DNA of 64,000 nucleotides from JALORV01 sp963769745 (GCA_963769745.1 CAVYNB010000036.1:78004-142003); one strand, 5' to 3'; counted from the stretch's first letter, positions 15,760 through 25,120 are shown. Notes: generated by a model from the sequence alone, not told the origin. A program made the numbers and translations.

Positions 15760-17627
15760 ATGGACCAATTCGAAGCGCAACTCGACGCACTTGAACAGGA
15801 GTTGCGGCAGAACACCGCGACCCCGCCCGCCGACCTGCCAGCGTTTCTGGACGACTGGCTGCGCCGTCTGAGGGGAGTTCCCTTCGCAGTTGCTCCGAAG
15901 CGGCGAGTTGCGCTCCTCATCGATGCGGCCGCACAACTACTACCTGCACGGCCAGAAGATTTTCAGTGCGGTCGAACCAATCGCGCTTGCAGTCATGTTG
16001 GCAGAGCAAGCATGGCGATAGATCATCGTTGCGTCGTGCCCTTTCGATACAAGGCTTGGTCCTAACTGCAACGCGTAATACACCCGATGCGTTGCGGAGC
16101 CTGATGCAGGCGTTGGACATTGCTGAGAGTATGGAAGATAGACAAGGCATCGCGGCTGCCTGGGTGAACATTGCTGTCACGTTCTCTTGACGCTACCCTG
16201 TACAACGATGCGCGCGTCTGTTACGAGCGAGCGAGACGATCACCGCCGCGGCTATTGCCGACGACGCACTCAGAGCTTCAAAGTCGATCGCAGGGCACTT
16301 CATGGGGCGGCACATGTGCGGCCTTTACCTGCACGAGTACCTGCAGGGTATTGACGCGTGCAAGATGGCGTTCGAACTCGTGCGCGAGCCACAGGATCGC
16401 GAGCAAGAGCAGGTGCGTGCGCTCGTCGAGGCCACATACGCACAGTTGCTGCTCGCACTGAATCGAATCGATGACGCCGCCACGCATGCGGCGGTCGCAC
16501 GAGAAATGGCGGCAAAGTCCGGTGCCGTGCGCGCGAAGATTTCTGCGGCGACCGTGAGTGGACTTGTCGAGGTCTACAAGGGCAATGTCGATGTCGGCAT
16601 CTCGCGCATCGTTGCGGTTCGCGATCAGGCCAAAGTTCTGGCTCCCTCTTATCAAGATGCGCTGCGCGCATCGGTGAATGCCTACGAAAGGGCCGGACAA
16701 CCGGATCGCGCGCTGTCGATGAATCGCGAACTAATGATGCATGTGCGCAACATTCATCGCGAAGCGATCATGCAGCAGCAGCAGCAGCATCTGCAGCGAC
16801 TTGGATTGCCTGATCCGGACACAGCAAGCCTCCGGCTCATCGAAGACAGGGATGAAGCGCTGAAGCAGAAAGCTCGAAGACGCCGCAGCGAAGCAGGGCG
16901 AGTTCCTCGAGCACATGGCGCTCACGGTCGAGCTGCGCGAAGAAGACAGCGGCGAACACGCCTTCCGGGTGGCGATGTGGGCTCACCTGCTGGCACTCGA
17001 ACACGGGCTCGCCACCGGAAGAGGCCGAGCGCATCGAACTGGCCGCTCGGCTGCACGACATCGGCAAGGTGGTCATCCCGGACTCGGTGATCCGAAAGCG
17101 CACCGCGTTGTCGCAGGGCGAGCGGCAGCTCATCGAAACGCACGCAGCGACCGGCGCCGACTTCCTGATCCGCGCCAAGGTGCCGTATGCCCACCTGGCG
17201 GAAGAAATCGCGCGCTACCACCACGAGTGCGTGGTCGGGCGAGGGTTATCCGGACGGCATCTCGGGCGACGCGATCCCGCTGCCGGCGCGCATCGTCGGA
17301 CTGTGCGATGCGTTCGACTCGCTGGTGCACAACCGTCCCTGGCGGCCGGGTTGGCGTATCGAGGAGGCGCTCGGCCACCTGGTGCGCGAAAGCGGCCGGC
17401 AGTTCGATCCGAAGCTGGTCGAGCAGTTCATCCCGATCGTGCGGCGCACGTATGCGAAGCACGCTGACGTCGACGCTTATCTGGCCCAGTCCGCGCAGCA
17501 GACACCGCTGTGGACGATGCGTCGTTCGCTGGTCGAGCGTCTGATGCGGCCGGCACCCGGCGAACAGCTGAACGAACAGGCGCGCCAGCAGCAACTGGCG
17601 CGACTAAGGCCGGTCAAGCCGAGCTAG
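15760..17627 (+). CDS. TPR-repeat protein with C-terminal HD-GYP domain (about seven frameshifts)
   Basis: Joining frames from the ATG at 15760 gives about 620 residues. The N-terminus is MDQFEAQLDALEQELRQ. An alpha-helical repeat region of TPR character follows: DALRSLMQALDIAESMEDRQ, EATYAQLLLALNRIDDAATH and NAYERAGQPDRALSMNRELM. A short Gln-rich linker leads to an HD-GYP phosphohydrolase domain with RLHDIGKVVIPDSV, the second-metal region IETHAATGADFL and GEGYPDGISGDAIPLPARIVG. HD-GYP domains usually hydrolyse c-di-GMP, and the metal residues look intact. Frame changes are needed near 15925, 16012, 16189, 16232, 16870, 17022 and 17238. No signal peptide or membrane helix is seen, so it should be cytosolic. 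It is divergent from the double-glycine peptide gene. It may be a genuine gene in a poorly read stretch or a decaying one. Confidence 0.7.
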
Positions 17628-17679
17628 GCTGCCTTTAGCGGTTTACGTTTCGATCCCGACGCGGCGCCGTGAATGTCGC

Positions 17680-18378
17680 TCACCGCGCTGCCTTCCACCG
17701 GTTCCAACCCTCCGCCCGCAGCTCGCACGCCGGGCACTTCCCGCAGCCCACTCCCCAGTCATGTCGGGTCGCGCGGTCGCCGAGGTAGCAGGTGTGCGTT
17801 TCCTGCCGGATCAATTCCACCAGCGCGTCGCCGCCGAGGTCGTGCGCGAGTTGCCAGGTCTGCGCCTTGGTCAGCCACATCAGCGGCGTCTCGACCGTGA
17901 AGCGCTGGTCCATGCCGAGTGACAGCGCAATCTGCATGGCCTTGAGCGTGTCGTCGCGGCAGTCGGGATAGCCGGAGTAGTCGGTCTCGCACATGCCGCC
18001 GATCAGCACCGGGATGTCGCGCCGGTAGGCGATGGCGGCGGCGTAGGTGAAGAACAGCAGGTTGCGGCCCGGCACGAAGGTGGTGGGCAGCCCCTTCGCG
18101 CTCATGCGGATCTCGGCGGTCTGGGTCAGGGCGGTATCTGACAGCTGCGCCAGCTCGCGCATCGGCACGAAGTGGTCGGCACCGAGCCGCCCGCGCCAGC
18201 CGGGGAACTGCTCACGCAGGGCGGCGAGCAGGCGCGGGCGGACCTCGAGTTCGACAGCGTGCCGCTGTCCATAGTCGAAGCCGACAGTCTCGACTTCGCG
18301 ATAGCGGGCCAGCGCCCAGGCCAGGCAGGTGGCGGAATCCTGCCCTCCGGAGAACAGAACCAGCGCGCGATCATGCAT
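17680..18378 (-). CDS. queC: 7-cyano-7-deazaguanine synthase
   Basis: The enzyme makes preQ0 for queuosine biosynthesis from carboxy-deazaguanine, ATP and ammonia. The P-loop LVLFSGGQDSATC is at the N-terminus. FVPGRNLLFFTYAAAIA and GYPDCRDD are conserved, and the zinc ligands are in GVGCGKCPACELR near the C-terminus. The length, 232 residues, is normal. The start MHDRALV at 18378 fits the family; the open frame extends to 18417 but would overlap the divergent gene. Confidence 0.95.
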   Translation of the reverse strand: MHDRALVLFSGGQDSATCLAWALARYREVETVGFDYGQRHAVELEVRPRLLAALREQFPGWRGRLGADHFVPMRELAQLSDTALTQTAEIRMSAKGLPTTFVPGRNLLFFTYAAAIAYRRDIPVLIGGMCETDYSGYPDCRDDTLKAMQIALSLGMDQRFTVETPLMWLTKAQTWQLAHDLGGDALVELIRQETHTCYLGDRATRHDWGVGCGKCPACELRAEGWNRWKAAR

Positions 18379-18407
18379 TCGGCGAGTGTAGTGGGCATAC
18401 TCGCGGA

Positions 18408-19547
18408 ATGAGATCACGCACGATACCCGCCGTGTTCATGCGCGGTGGCACCAGCAAGGGCATTATGTTCAAGGCCGCCGACCTGCCGGCGGACCCGACA
18501 CGCTGGGACCCGATCTTCGCGATGGCGATGGGGTCGCCGGACGCCAACGGACGTCAGCTCAACGGCATGGGCGGCGGACTGTCGTCGCTGTCCAAGGTCT
18601 GTGTCGTCGGGCGACCGTCGCGAGCCGATGCCGACATCGACTACACCTTCGCGCAGGTTTCGATCCGCGAGGCGCGCGTCGACATGAGCGGCAACTGCGG
18701 CAACATGAGTTCGGCCATCGGCCCGTTCGCGGTCGACGAAGGACTGATCTTTGCAGCCGACGGTCCGGTGACGGTACGCATCCACAACACCAACACCCGC
18801 AAGATCATTCACTCGACGTTCGAAGTGCGAGATGGACGTGCCATTCAGAACGGGACATTCACGATCCCCGGCGTGGCCGGCACCGGCGCGCCGATCCGGC
18901 TCGAGTTCCTCGAGCCCGGCGGCGCGATCACCGGCAAGCTGCTGCCGACCGGCGATGTGGTGGAGGAACTCGATGTTCCGGGCGTCGGACGCATCGACGT
19001 CTCGATGGTCGACGCCGGTAACGCCTGCGCCTTCGTGCGCGCCGAGAGCCTCGGCCTCTCCGGCAGCGAAACGCCGGACCAGATCGAGCGCGACCCGCGC
19101 GTGATGGAAGCGCTGCTCGCGATCCGCGCCCATGCGTCCGTGGCGATGGGCATCGCTCCTGACATCGCGACGGCGCGCGCCAAGGCGGCCACGCCGTCGA
19201 TCGGCATCGTCTCCGCGCCGACGGCCTGGACCTCGCTCGACGGCGAAAACTTCGGTGCCGACGCCGCCGACCTGGCGGTGCGGATGATCTCGAGCAACCA
19301 GCCCCACCGCGCGCTGCCGCTGACGGCGTCGCTGTGCGTCGCGGTGGCGGCCAGTCTGCCGGACTCGCTGGTGCACACCGTCGCCCGCTATCCGGGCAAC
19401 GGCCCGCTGCGGCTCGGCATGCCATCGGGGGTACTGACGGTGTCGGCGGAGGTGCGCAAGGACCGCGACGGCTGGTACGCCCAGGCCGGCAGCTTCTTCC
19501 GTACCGCGCGGCGGCTGTTCGAAGGCCGCGTCTGCCTGCCCGAGTAA
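18408..19547 (+). CDS. PrpF/4-oxalomesaconate-tautomerase family isomerase
   Basis: The 379-residue protein has the family N-terminus PAVFMRGGTSKGIMF, followed by MGSPDANGRQLNGMGGG and SGNCGNMSSAIGPFAV, the block containing one of the two catalytic cysteines. VDAGNACAFVRAESLG carries the second. These diaminopimelate-epimerase-fold enzymes isomerise double bonds in acids such as aconitate or oxalomesaconate. No methylcitrate or gallate pathway genes lie nearby, so the substrate cannot be chosen. It is divergent from queC by 29 bp. Confidence 0.85.
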   Translation: MRSRTIPAVFMRGGTSKGIMFKAADLPADPTRWDPIFAMAMGSPDANGRQLNGMGGGLSSLSKVCVVGRPSRADADIDYTFAQVSIREARVDMSGNCGNMSSAIGPFAVDEGLIFAADGPVTVRIHNTNTRKIIHSTFEVRDGRAIQNGTFTIPGVAGTGAPIRLEFLEPGGAITGKLLPTGDVVEELDVPGVGRIDVSMVDAGNACAFVRAESLGLSGSETPDQIERDPRVMEALLAIRAHASVAMGIAPDIATARAKAATPSIGIVSAPTAWTSLDGENFGADAADLAVRMISSNQPHRALPLTASLCVAVAASLPDSLVHTVARYPGNGPLRLGMPSGVLTVSAEVRKDRDGWYAQAGSFFRTARRLFEGRVCLPE

Positions 19548-19602
19548 AAGCAAACCGACCCCTCCGGGGCGGTGGACGACGTGAGCGCGGGTTCCGCCCC
19601 GC

Positions 19603-20088
19603 TCAGCCGAGTGTTCCGGCCTCGGCCAGCGCGCGGATGCGTACCACGGTATCGAGATCGGTGCCTTCGTAGGCCTGCTGACGCAGCGTGACCGTCATTT
19701 CGTCCAGGTCGCCTTTGCCGACGATCTCGGAGTCGGCCTCGTAGACAAAGCGCAGGAACAGCGCATCGGGTGCGGGCTCCTCGATCGTGATCGACATCCG
19801 GCTCGCCGGCCACGACACCCCGGCGGCGGTCCTGATCTCGGTGCGATGCTCCGGCATCAGCCGCACGCGGTCGCGCACCTTGAAGCTGCCGTAGTCAAGC
19901 GTGCGTTCGAGTTCGGTGACGCCACTCAGTTCGCGCCGCGCATCGATCGTCGCGCCCACCAGTCCGACCACGAACTGGGTCGGGTCCTCCGCCCGCAGTA
20001 CCAGCCCGCGCCAGAGCTGCGCGCGCGAGACCTCCGTCAGCAACGGCATCAGCGGATCGTTGATCTGGACCAGGTGTTCGAAGCGCAT
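19603..20088 (-). CDS. SRPBCC-fold protein, DUF1857-like
   Basis: The 161-residue product begins MRFEHLVQINDPLMPLLT and contains LTEVSRAQLWRGLVLRAEDP and ERTLDYGSFKVRDRVRL. This alternation of strands and the AQLWRGL helix match the DUF1857 branch of the START/SRPBCC superfamily, small hydrophobic-ligand or polyketide-cyclase-like proteins. No signal peptide is seen. Its role here is unknown. Confidence 0.7.
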   Translation of the reverse strand: MRFEHLVQINDPLMPLLTEVSRAQLWRGLVLRAEDPTQFVVGLVGATIDARRELSGVTELERTLDYGSFKVRDRVRLMPEHRTEIRTAAGVSWPASRMSITIEEPAPDALFLRFVYEADSEIVGKGDLDEMTVTLRQQAYEGTDLDTVVRIRALAEAGTLG

Positions 20089-20249
20089 ACCGGAACTCAG
20101 TCGCAGGGGAACAAACCCTGCTGTTCGAGCAGGGACCGGATCTCCACCGACCTCTGGTCAGGGCAGTCATCGGCGGGGGTCGGGCGTTTAACCCCATTGT
20201 CCCCGAAGCGGCGTTTCCAGCGCATCAGCCACCCACCAGGAGACCTCCG

Positions 20250-21081
20250 ATGCTGACCCGCTGGCTTCGTTCCACCCCTGCCCGGATGGGCACCTGTGTT
20301 CGCCGCCGCGAGTGCGGCCGTGCTGGCGCTGGCTTCGCCCGCGCACGCGGTCGGCTCGCTCATCGATGTGCAGGTCATGGACCGCGCCACCGGTGAAACC
20401 CTGCCGATGTACTGGCACCATGGCCGCTGGTGGGTGCCCGGCAAACCTGGCGGCCGCTATGCCGTTGCACTGAGCAACCGCGCCGGTGGGCGGGCGCTCG
20501 CGGTGGTTTCCGTCGACGGCGTCAATGTCGTCAGCGGCGACACTGCCGCACACGATCAGGTCGGCTACGTGCTCAGGCACGGGCAGTTTGCGCAGATCAC
20601 CGGCTGGCGCAAGGACATGGCGCGCGTGGCGGCGTTCGAGTTCACGGCGCTCAACGACTCGTATGCCGCGCGGACCGGCCGGCCGGACAACGTCGGCGTC
20701 ATCGGCGTGGCCGTGTTCCGCGAACGCGCGCGTCCCGTGCCTCCGCCGGCGTCGCCGCCGCTGTCCAAGCTGGAGTCGGCCCGTGACGGCGCCGCTCCGG
20801 CGGCCGGAGCGAGCGCGGCCAACGAATCGGACGCGCGTCAGCGAGCCGATGCCGCCCCCGCGCGTGAGCAACGGCTTGGCACCGGACACGGACGCAACGA
20901 ACGGTCGCCCACGTCGTACACCGACTTTGAGCGCGCGCAGTCGACGCCGAACGAGCTGATCGCGATCCACTACGACAGCCGCGATAACCTGATCGCGATG
21001 GGCGTGATCCCGACGCCGCGCGCGGTGCCGGATCCGTTCCCGGCGACGGCGGGGTTCGTGGCCGACCCACCGCTGCGCTGA
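20250..21081 (+). CDS. Secreted protein of unknown function upstream of the ECF sigma gene (one frameshift)
   Basis: The ATG at 20250 follows GGAGACC. The signal peptide starts MLTRWLRSTPARMGT and continues VFAAASAAVLALASPAHA after removal of one extra T at about 20295; without that correction the positively charged start and the hydrophobic core are in different frames. The mature domain contains HHGRWWVPGKPGGRY, VVSVDGVNVVSGDTAAHDQ and ITGWRKDMARVAAFEFTALN, a pattern I associate with a conserved hypothetical family in proteobacteria. A disordered Pro/Ala/Arg-rich region and a C-terminal segment, IAIHYDSRDNLIAMGVIP, follow. It sits 104 bp before the ECF sigma start and may belong to its regulon. 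Confidence 0.65.
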
Positions 21082-21185
21082 GCCCTGCATTGGCGGTTCA
21101 GCTCCCAATCGCGGCGATCGGACGGCGGCCGTTGCGGGCACAATCGCCCGCGCCATGCGCCGCCACGCCGCGACAGGGAGCACGA

Positions 21186-21755
21186 TTGAGCGCTGCGCCG
21201 ACCGATGAAGAGCTACTTGCCGCCTATGCGGCCGGCGACGCGCGCGCATTCGGTGAGTTGTACGAGCGGCACGAGCGCCCGGTGTATCGCTACTTCCTGC
21301 GACAGGGGGCGGCTTCAGCCGCGGCCGACGACCTGCTGCAGGAGACCTGGATGGCGGTGATCCGCAACGCCGCGCGCTTCGAGCCTCGGGCGAAGTTCAC
21401 GACCTGGCTCTATACGGTGGCACGCAGCAAGATGGTCGATCATTGGCGTGCGCGCGACGACGCGATCAGCTTCGACGACGCCGCCAACGACCCGGACGAC
21501 GCGCCCTTCGATGTGGCTGGCTCCGACGCCGATCGGCCCGACATGCAGGCCCTGTCGCGGGCGCAGGCTCGGGCGTTCGTCGATGCGGTGGAGGCACTGC
21601 CCGCGGTGCAGCGCGAGGCGTTCCTGCTGCAGGCCGAGGGCGGCTTGTCACTCGAGGAGATTGCGTCGGTCACACAGGCCGGGCACGAAACGGTCAAGAG
21701 CCGCCTGCGCTACGCGATGACGAAGCTGCGGGCAGCGATGGAGGAATGGAAATGA
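21186..21755 (+). CDS. ECF-type RNA polymerase sigma factor
   Basis: The start is a TTG at 21186 with GGGAG upstream; the resulting 189-residue product begins SAAPTDEELLAAYAAGDARA. Region 2 contains FGELYERHERPVYRYFLRQG, DDLLQETWMAVIRN and FTTWLYTVARSKMVDHWR. Region 4 contains EALPAVQREAFLLQAEGGLS and the helix-turn-helix LEEIASVTQAGHETVKSRLR. Its stop overlaps the start of the next gene (ATGA), the usual arrangement for a sigma factor and its membrane-bound partner. Confidence 0.92.
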   Translation: MSAAPTDEELLAAYAAGDARAFGELYERHERPVYRYFLRQGAASAAADDLLQETWMAVIRNAARFEPRAKFTTWLYTVARSKMVDHWRARDDAISFDDAANDPDDAPFDVAGSDADRPDMQALSRAQARAFVDAVEALPAVQREAFLLQAEGGLSLEEIASVTQAGHETVKSRLRYAMTKLRAAMEEWK

Positions 21756-22801
21756 GCGGCTCTGGGGACGAGCGCCTCGATCGCGGCTACCGCGCCGCGA
21801 ACGACGCGCTCGACGAGCGTCCATCGGCCGCTACGCGCGCAGCGATCCTGGCGGCGGCGGCGCGACAGGTGCAGGCGGGCCCGCGTGACGCGCAGGCACC
21901 CCGCGGCGCGCCGCGTTTCGGAACAGCGCTGCGCTGGCCGATGGCCGCCGCGGCGACGGTGCTGCTGTCAACGCTGGCCGTGATGATGGCGGTGCGAACC
22001 GAACATGAAATGCCGAGCTTCAGTCCGCCCGCCGAGATCGAGCCGCGGGTGACGACGGCACCGGACTCACCCTCTGTTGCGGCGTCGACGGCGCGTCAGT
22101 CCGCGCCGGCCGGGGCCGATGTGAGCAGTCCGGCCTCGCCATCGACCGCGATGAGCGCCGACTCCTCCGCACCGGCCGTCGAGCGCAAGCGTGCACTGGC
22201 CAAGGAAAGCGGGGTGGCGGCGCCACCGATTGCGGTGCCGCCAGCAACGACACCGCCAGCGTCGGCGCCATCGAGCGCTCCGTCAGCGCGCGACCAGGCT
22301 GCCGCAAGTGCGCAGGCCGATGCCAAGGTGATGGCCGCGGCCGAAGGCGCGCGCGCCAAGGAAGAGGCTGCCGCGCAGTTTTCACCGACGCCGCCGCCGG
22401 CACCGTCCCCGACGCGCGAGGCATCGCGGAGCAACGAGTCGACGCCCGCCGCAGCCGCGCCTGCGGCGCCGATGCCACAGGCCAAGGCGGACGCCGCGCT
22501 GCCGACGGAAGCGGAGAGCCGGCGCAACGGGCGGGCCGACAGCACGGGCGCTGCGCTTTCAAGGCTGCGGCAGGCACCGGCGCCGACCGGCGCGCTCGGC
22601 GCCGGTGTCGGCACTTCACGCAGTGAGGTGGATGTACCGACCGACGGCACGCTGCGCGCCGAGGATTGGCTCGAGAAAATCATCAAGCTGCGCAAAGCCG
22701 GGCGGCACGACGAGGCCGATGCGGAACTCAAGCGCTTCCGCGAACGTTATCCGCAGGTCCAGGTGCCGGCGGAGGCCTTGCCGGCGACCGGAACACGCTA
22801 G
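21752..22801 (+). CDS. Putative membrane anti-sigma factor/partner of the ECF sigma
   Basis: The 349-residue protein is translationally coupled to the sigma gene. A short cytosolic N-terminus with a repeat-like helix (YRAANDALDERPSAATRAAI) precedes one transmembrane helix, WPMAAAATVLLSTLAVMMAV (about residues 68-87). A long Ala/Pro/Ser-rich periplasmic region follows (about residues 95-300). The C-terminus is helical, EDWLEKIIKLRKAGRHDEAD, like a single TPR-type hairpin. There is no classical zinc-binding HxxxCxxC anti-sigma motif, so the anti-sigma role rests on position and topology. The linker composition is unusually Ala-rich. Confidence 0.65.
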   Translation: MSGSGDERLDRGYRAANDALDERPSAATRAAILAAAARQVQAGPRDAQAPRGAPRFGTALRWPMAAAATVLLSTLAVMMAVRTEHEMPSFSPPAEIEPRVTTAPDSPSVAASTARQSAPAGADVSSPASPSTAMSADSSAPAVERKRALAKESGVAAPPIAVPPATTPPASAPSSAPSARDQAAASAQADAKVMAAAEGARAKEEAAAQFSPTPPPAPSPTREASRSNESTPAAAAPAAPMPQAKADAALPTEAESRRNGRADSTGAALSRLRQAPAPTGALGAGVGTSRSEVDVPTDGTLRAEDWLEKIIKLRKAGRHDEADAELKRFRERYPQVQVPAEALPATGTR

Positions 22802-22818
22802 CGTCGCACGGCACGCGC

Positions 22819-23211
22819 GTGAAACCTGTCCCCTCCCATGTCGTGCTGCTCGACTCGATCACGCAGGTCGACGCGCGGCACGCCGGGCTCTGTGTGGTCA
22901 CCGGATCGCACGGGGGCGTATCGGCAGCGCGCTACGCGAATGAGGTCGCGGCGCGGGTCTACGTTTTCAACGATGCCGGGGTCGGCAAGGACGCGGCTGG
23001 AATTGCGGCGCTCGCCCTCCTCGACGCACGTGGCATTGCAGCGGTGACGGTGGCGCACGATTCAGCGCGCATCGGCGAGGCCCGCGACACGTGGGACAAC
23101 GGCGTCATCTCGCACCGGAATGCCACGGCCGGCCGCATCGGAGTGCAGCCCGGCGCGCGGCTCAGCGAGGCGCTTGCGGCGCTGTCGGGCGAATCCCGCG
23201 ACGACGGCTGA
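22819..23211 (+). CDS. Conserved hypothetical protein with GSHGG and NDAGVGKD motifs
   Basis: The GTG at 22819 gives 130 residues. They contain VVLLDSITQVDARHAGLCVV, TGSHGGVSAARYA, VYVFNDAGVGKDAAGIAAL and TWDNGVISHRNATA. The clustered glycines and conserved-looking acidic and histidine residues suggest a small alpha/beta enzyme, but I do not recognise a named family. No signal peptide. It starts 17 bp after the anti-sigma-like gene and may be co-transcribed. Confidence 0.6.
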   Translation: MKPVPSHVVLLDSITQVDARHAGLCVVTGSHGGVSAARYANEVAARVYVFNDAGVGKDAAGIAALALLDARGIAAVTVAHDSARIGEARDTWDNGVISHRNATAGRIGVQPGARLSEALAALSGESRDDG

Positions 23212-23233
23212 ACACCCACGGTCCCGTGGACGC

Positions 23234-23626
23234 TCAGACGGCTTCCATCACCCGCACAAGCCTGGCCCGTACTTCGGTCGCGACTTCGCCCAGCGCGGCG
23301 CTCCCGGACAAAGTCTGCATCGTTGCCGGATCCAGGAACTCGACCTGCGTGCGGCCATCATCGGATTCGCGCACGACCACATTGCACGGCAGCAGCAGCC
23401 CGATGGTCGGCTCGGCGTCGAGCGCGCGACGTGCCAGCGGCGGGTTGCAGGCGCCGAGGATGCGGTACGGCCGCACGTCGATGTCGAGCTTTTTCTTCAT
23501 CGTGGCCTGCACGTCGATCTCGGTCAGTACGCCGAATCCCTCGCGCGCGAGTTCGGCCGTCACTTTCTGCACGGCGTCGTCGAAGCCGAGCGCCACCGTC
23601 TTGCCGAAACCATAGGCGTTCTTCAT
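23234..23626 (-). CDS. DUF302 family protein
   Basis: The 130-residue product begins MKNAYGFGKTVALGFDDAVQ and contains KVTAELAREGFGVLTEIDVQ, YRILGACNPPLARRAL and GLLLPCNVVVRE, the standard DUF302 fold and motifs. AGGGA precedes the ATG. The domain is widespread and its role is unresolved. The gene is cytosolic by sequence and convergent with the preceding one. Confidence 0.9.
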   Translation of the reverse strand: MKNAYGFGKTVALGFDDAVQKVTAELAREGFGVLTEIDVQATMKKKLDIDVRPYRILGACNPPLARRALDAEPTIGLLLPCNVVVRESDDGRTQVEFLDPATMQTLSGSAALGEVATEVRARLVRVMEAV

Positions 23627-23668
23627 CGCCGTCCCTTCGTACGAACTCTCTCGGACCAATCCTACGAC

Positions 23669-25120
23669 TCATGATGCCGTGGCCACGGCCTGCTCGCATT
23701 GAGCCGCGGCAAGCGGCACGCACTCCACGGCCGGCCTTCCGTCGAATGCCTGCAGTGCCAGCCGCGCTGCATCGGCTTCAAAAATGCGCGGCGCGGTCCG
23801 CGCCAGCGCCTGCGCCGCGTCGAGCGTCGCGACCGAGCCGAGCCAGCACCAGCGATCGAACACGTGGATGTCCTCGCGCAAGCGCGCTGCATTGCGCTCG
23901 ATCAGCGCCACGGGACCGTCATGCGGCCACGGCGGAATCAGCCACGGGGCGAGCAGTTCGCGCAGGCGTGCCGCGTGCTGGTCCGGGGTCTCGGCGCCGA
24001 CGCAGGCGCCAAGGCAGCGGTGCAGCTGGTAGTTGAAGCACGGACCGCCGGCGCTGCTCGTGCGTCGGCCTTCGAGTTGAAGCACCTGCATGCACAGGCC
24101 GTGCTCGCCGGCCAGCGCACTCAGCATCCTGCGCGCCGAAGCGCGCGAACCGAACGGACCGTAGACGCGACCGAAGGCATCGAGCGGCAGTGTCGCCGCG
24201 GGCAGATAACGCGGGCGGCCATCGGCGTCGAACTCGATCATCACCTGGTTGAGCTTGCGCCGCAGCGCGACGTTGTGCGCCGGCAGCCGCGTCTTCACCA
24301 GTTCGCCTTCGCGCAGCAACGCGCCGAGCTCGCCTGCGGTTTCTTCCCACTCGAGGCGATGGACCTCCTGCGACAGGCGCAATTCGCGCGGGGCGCGATG
24401 CTCGGCGCTGAAGTGGCCGGCAACGCGCGCGCGCAGGTCGATGCTCTTGCCGATGTAGATCGGGTGCTCGTTCAGGCCGTAGAAGAGGTACACCCCGGGC
24501 GCGTGCGGCAGCGGATCGAGCGCGTCGGGCGGCAGGTGCGGCGGCAGGCTGGGGCGGCGCAGCAGCGTTGCAATCGCCAGATCGAGTTCTGCCGGCGGAT
24601 GGCGGTCACCGAGTTTCTGCAGCAGCCGCCATAGCACGCGAGCATCACCGAGTGCGCGATGGCGCTGCTCGCCGCCGAGCCCGAAGCGCTCGATGATGGC
24701 ATCCAGGGTGTGCGGCGATCGATCGGGGTAAAGGTGCCGTGACAGCCGCACCGTGCACAGCGTCTTGGCATGGAAGTTGAGCCCTGCGCGGGCAAACTCG
24801 GCGCGCAGGAAGCCGTAGTCGAAACGGGCGTTGTGTGCGACGAACACCGCTCCGTCGAGCCGGTCGTACAGTTCCTGCGCCAGGTCGGCGAACGCGGGTG
24901 CGTCGCGCACCATGTCGTTGGTGATGCCGGTCAGCCACTGGATTTCCGCCGGGATCGGCACGCCCGGATTGATCAGCGATGACCATTCGGTGACGCGCAG
25001 GTCGTCGCCATCGAAGTCGACCCCGACGAGGCCGACTTCGGTGACGCGCTCGCGTTCCGGACTGGAGCCGGTCGTCTCGACATCGACGAACGCAAGCCGT
25101 GGAGCGAAGGCGGGGAACAT
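23669..25120 (-). CDS. DEDDh exonuclease fused to a GIY-YIG (UvrC/Cho-like) nuclease
   Basis: The 483-residue protein has two nuclease domains. Residues 1-170 are a DnaQ-type 3'-5' exonuclease: LAFVDVETTGSSPE, WLTGITNDMV, FVAHNARFDYGFLRAEF and HRALGDARVLWRLL carry the DEDDh residues. Residues 205-290 are a GIY-YIG domain (PGVYLFYGLNEHPIYIGKSI, then LRARVAGHFS). The C-terminal third contains cysteines in GGPCFNYQLHRCLGACVG, as in Cho/UvrC. Such fusions occur in many proteobacteria and probably act in nucleotide excision or related DNA repair, but the precise role is not settled. Confidence 0.88.
   Translation of the reverse strand: MFPAFAPRLAFVDVETTGSSPERERVTEVGLVGVDFDGDDLRVTEWSSLINPGVPIPAEIQWLTGITNDMVRDAPAFADLAQELYDRLDGAVFVAHNARFDYGFLRAEFARAGLNFHAKTLCTVRLSRHLYPDRSPHTLDAIIERFGLGGEQRHRALGDARVLWRLLQKLGDRHPPAELDLAIATLLRRPSLPPHLPPDALDPLPHAPGVYLFYGLNEHPIYIGKSIDLRARVAGHFSAEHRAPRELRLSQEVHRLEWEETAGELGALLREGELVKTRLPAHNVALRRKLNQVMIEFDADGRPRYLPAATLPLDAFGRVYGPFGSRASARRMLSALAGEHGLCMQVLQLEGRRTSSAGGPCFNYQLHRCLGACVGAETPDQHAARLRELLAPWLIPPWPHDGPVALIERNAARLREDIHVFDRWCWLGSVATLDAAQALARTAPRIFEADAARLALQAFDGRPAVECVPLAAAQCEQAVATAS

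Noticed and set aside
11254..17627. A classical bacteriocin (colicin V-like) production and immunity locus
   Set aside because: The core is only about 7 residues and no immunity-type small membrane protein is present, so antibacterial function is not supported.
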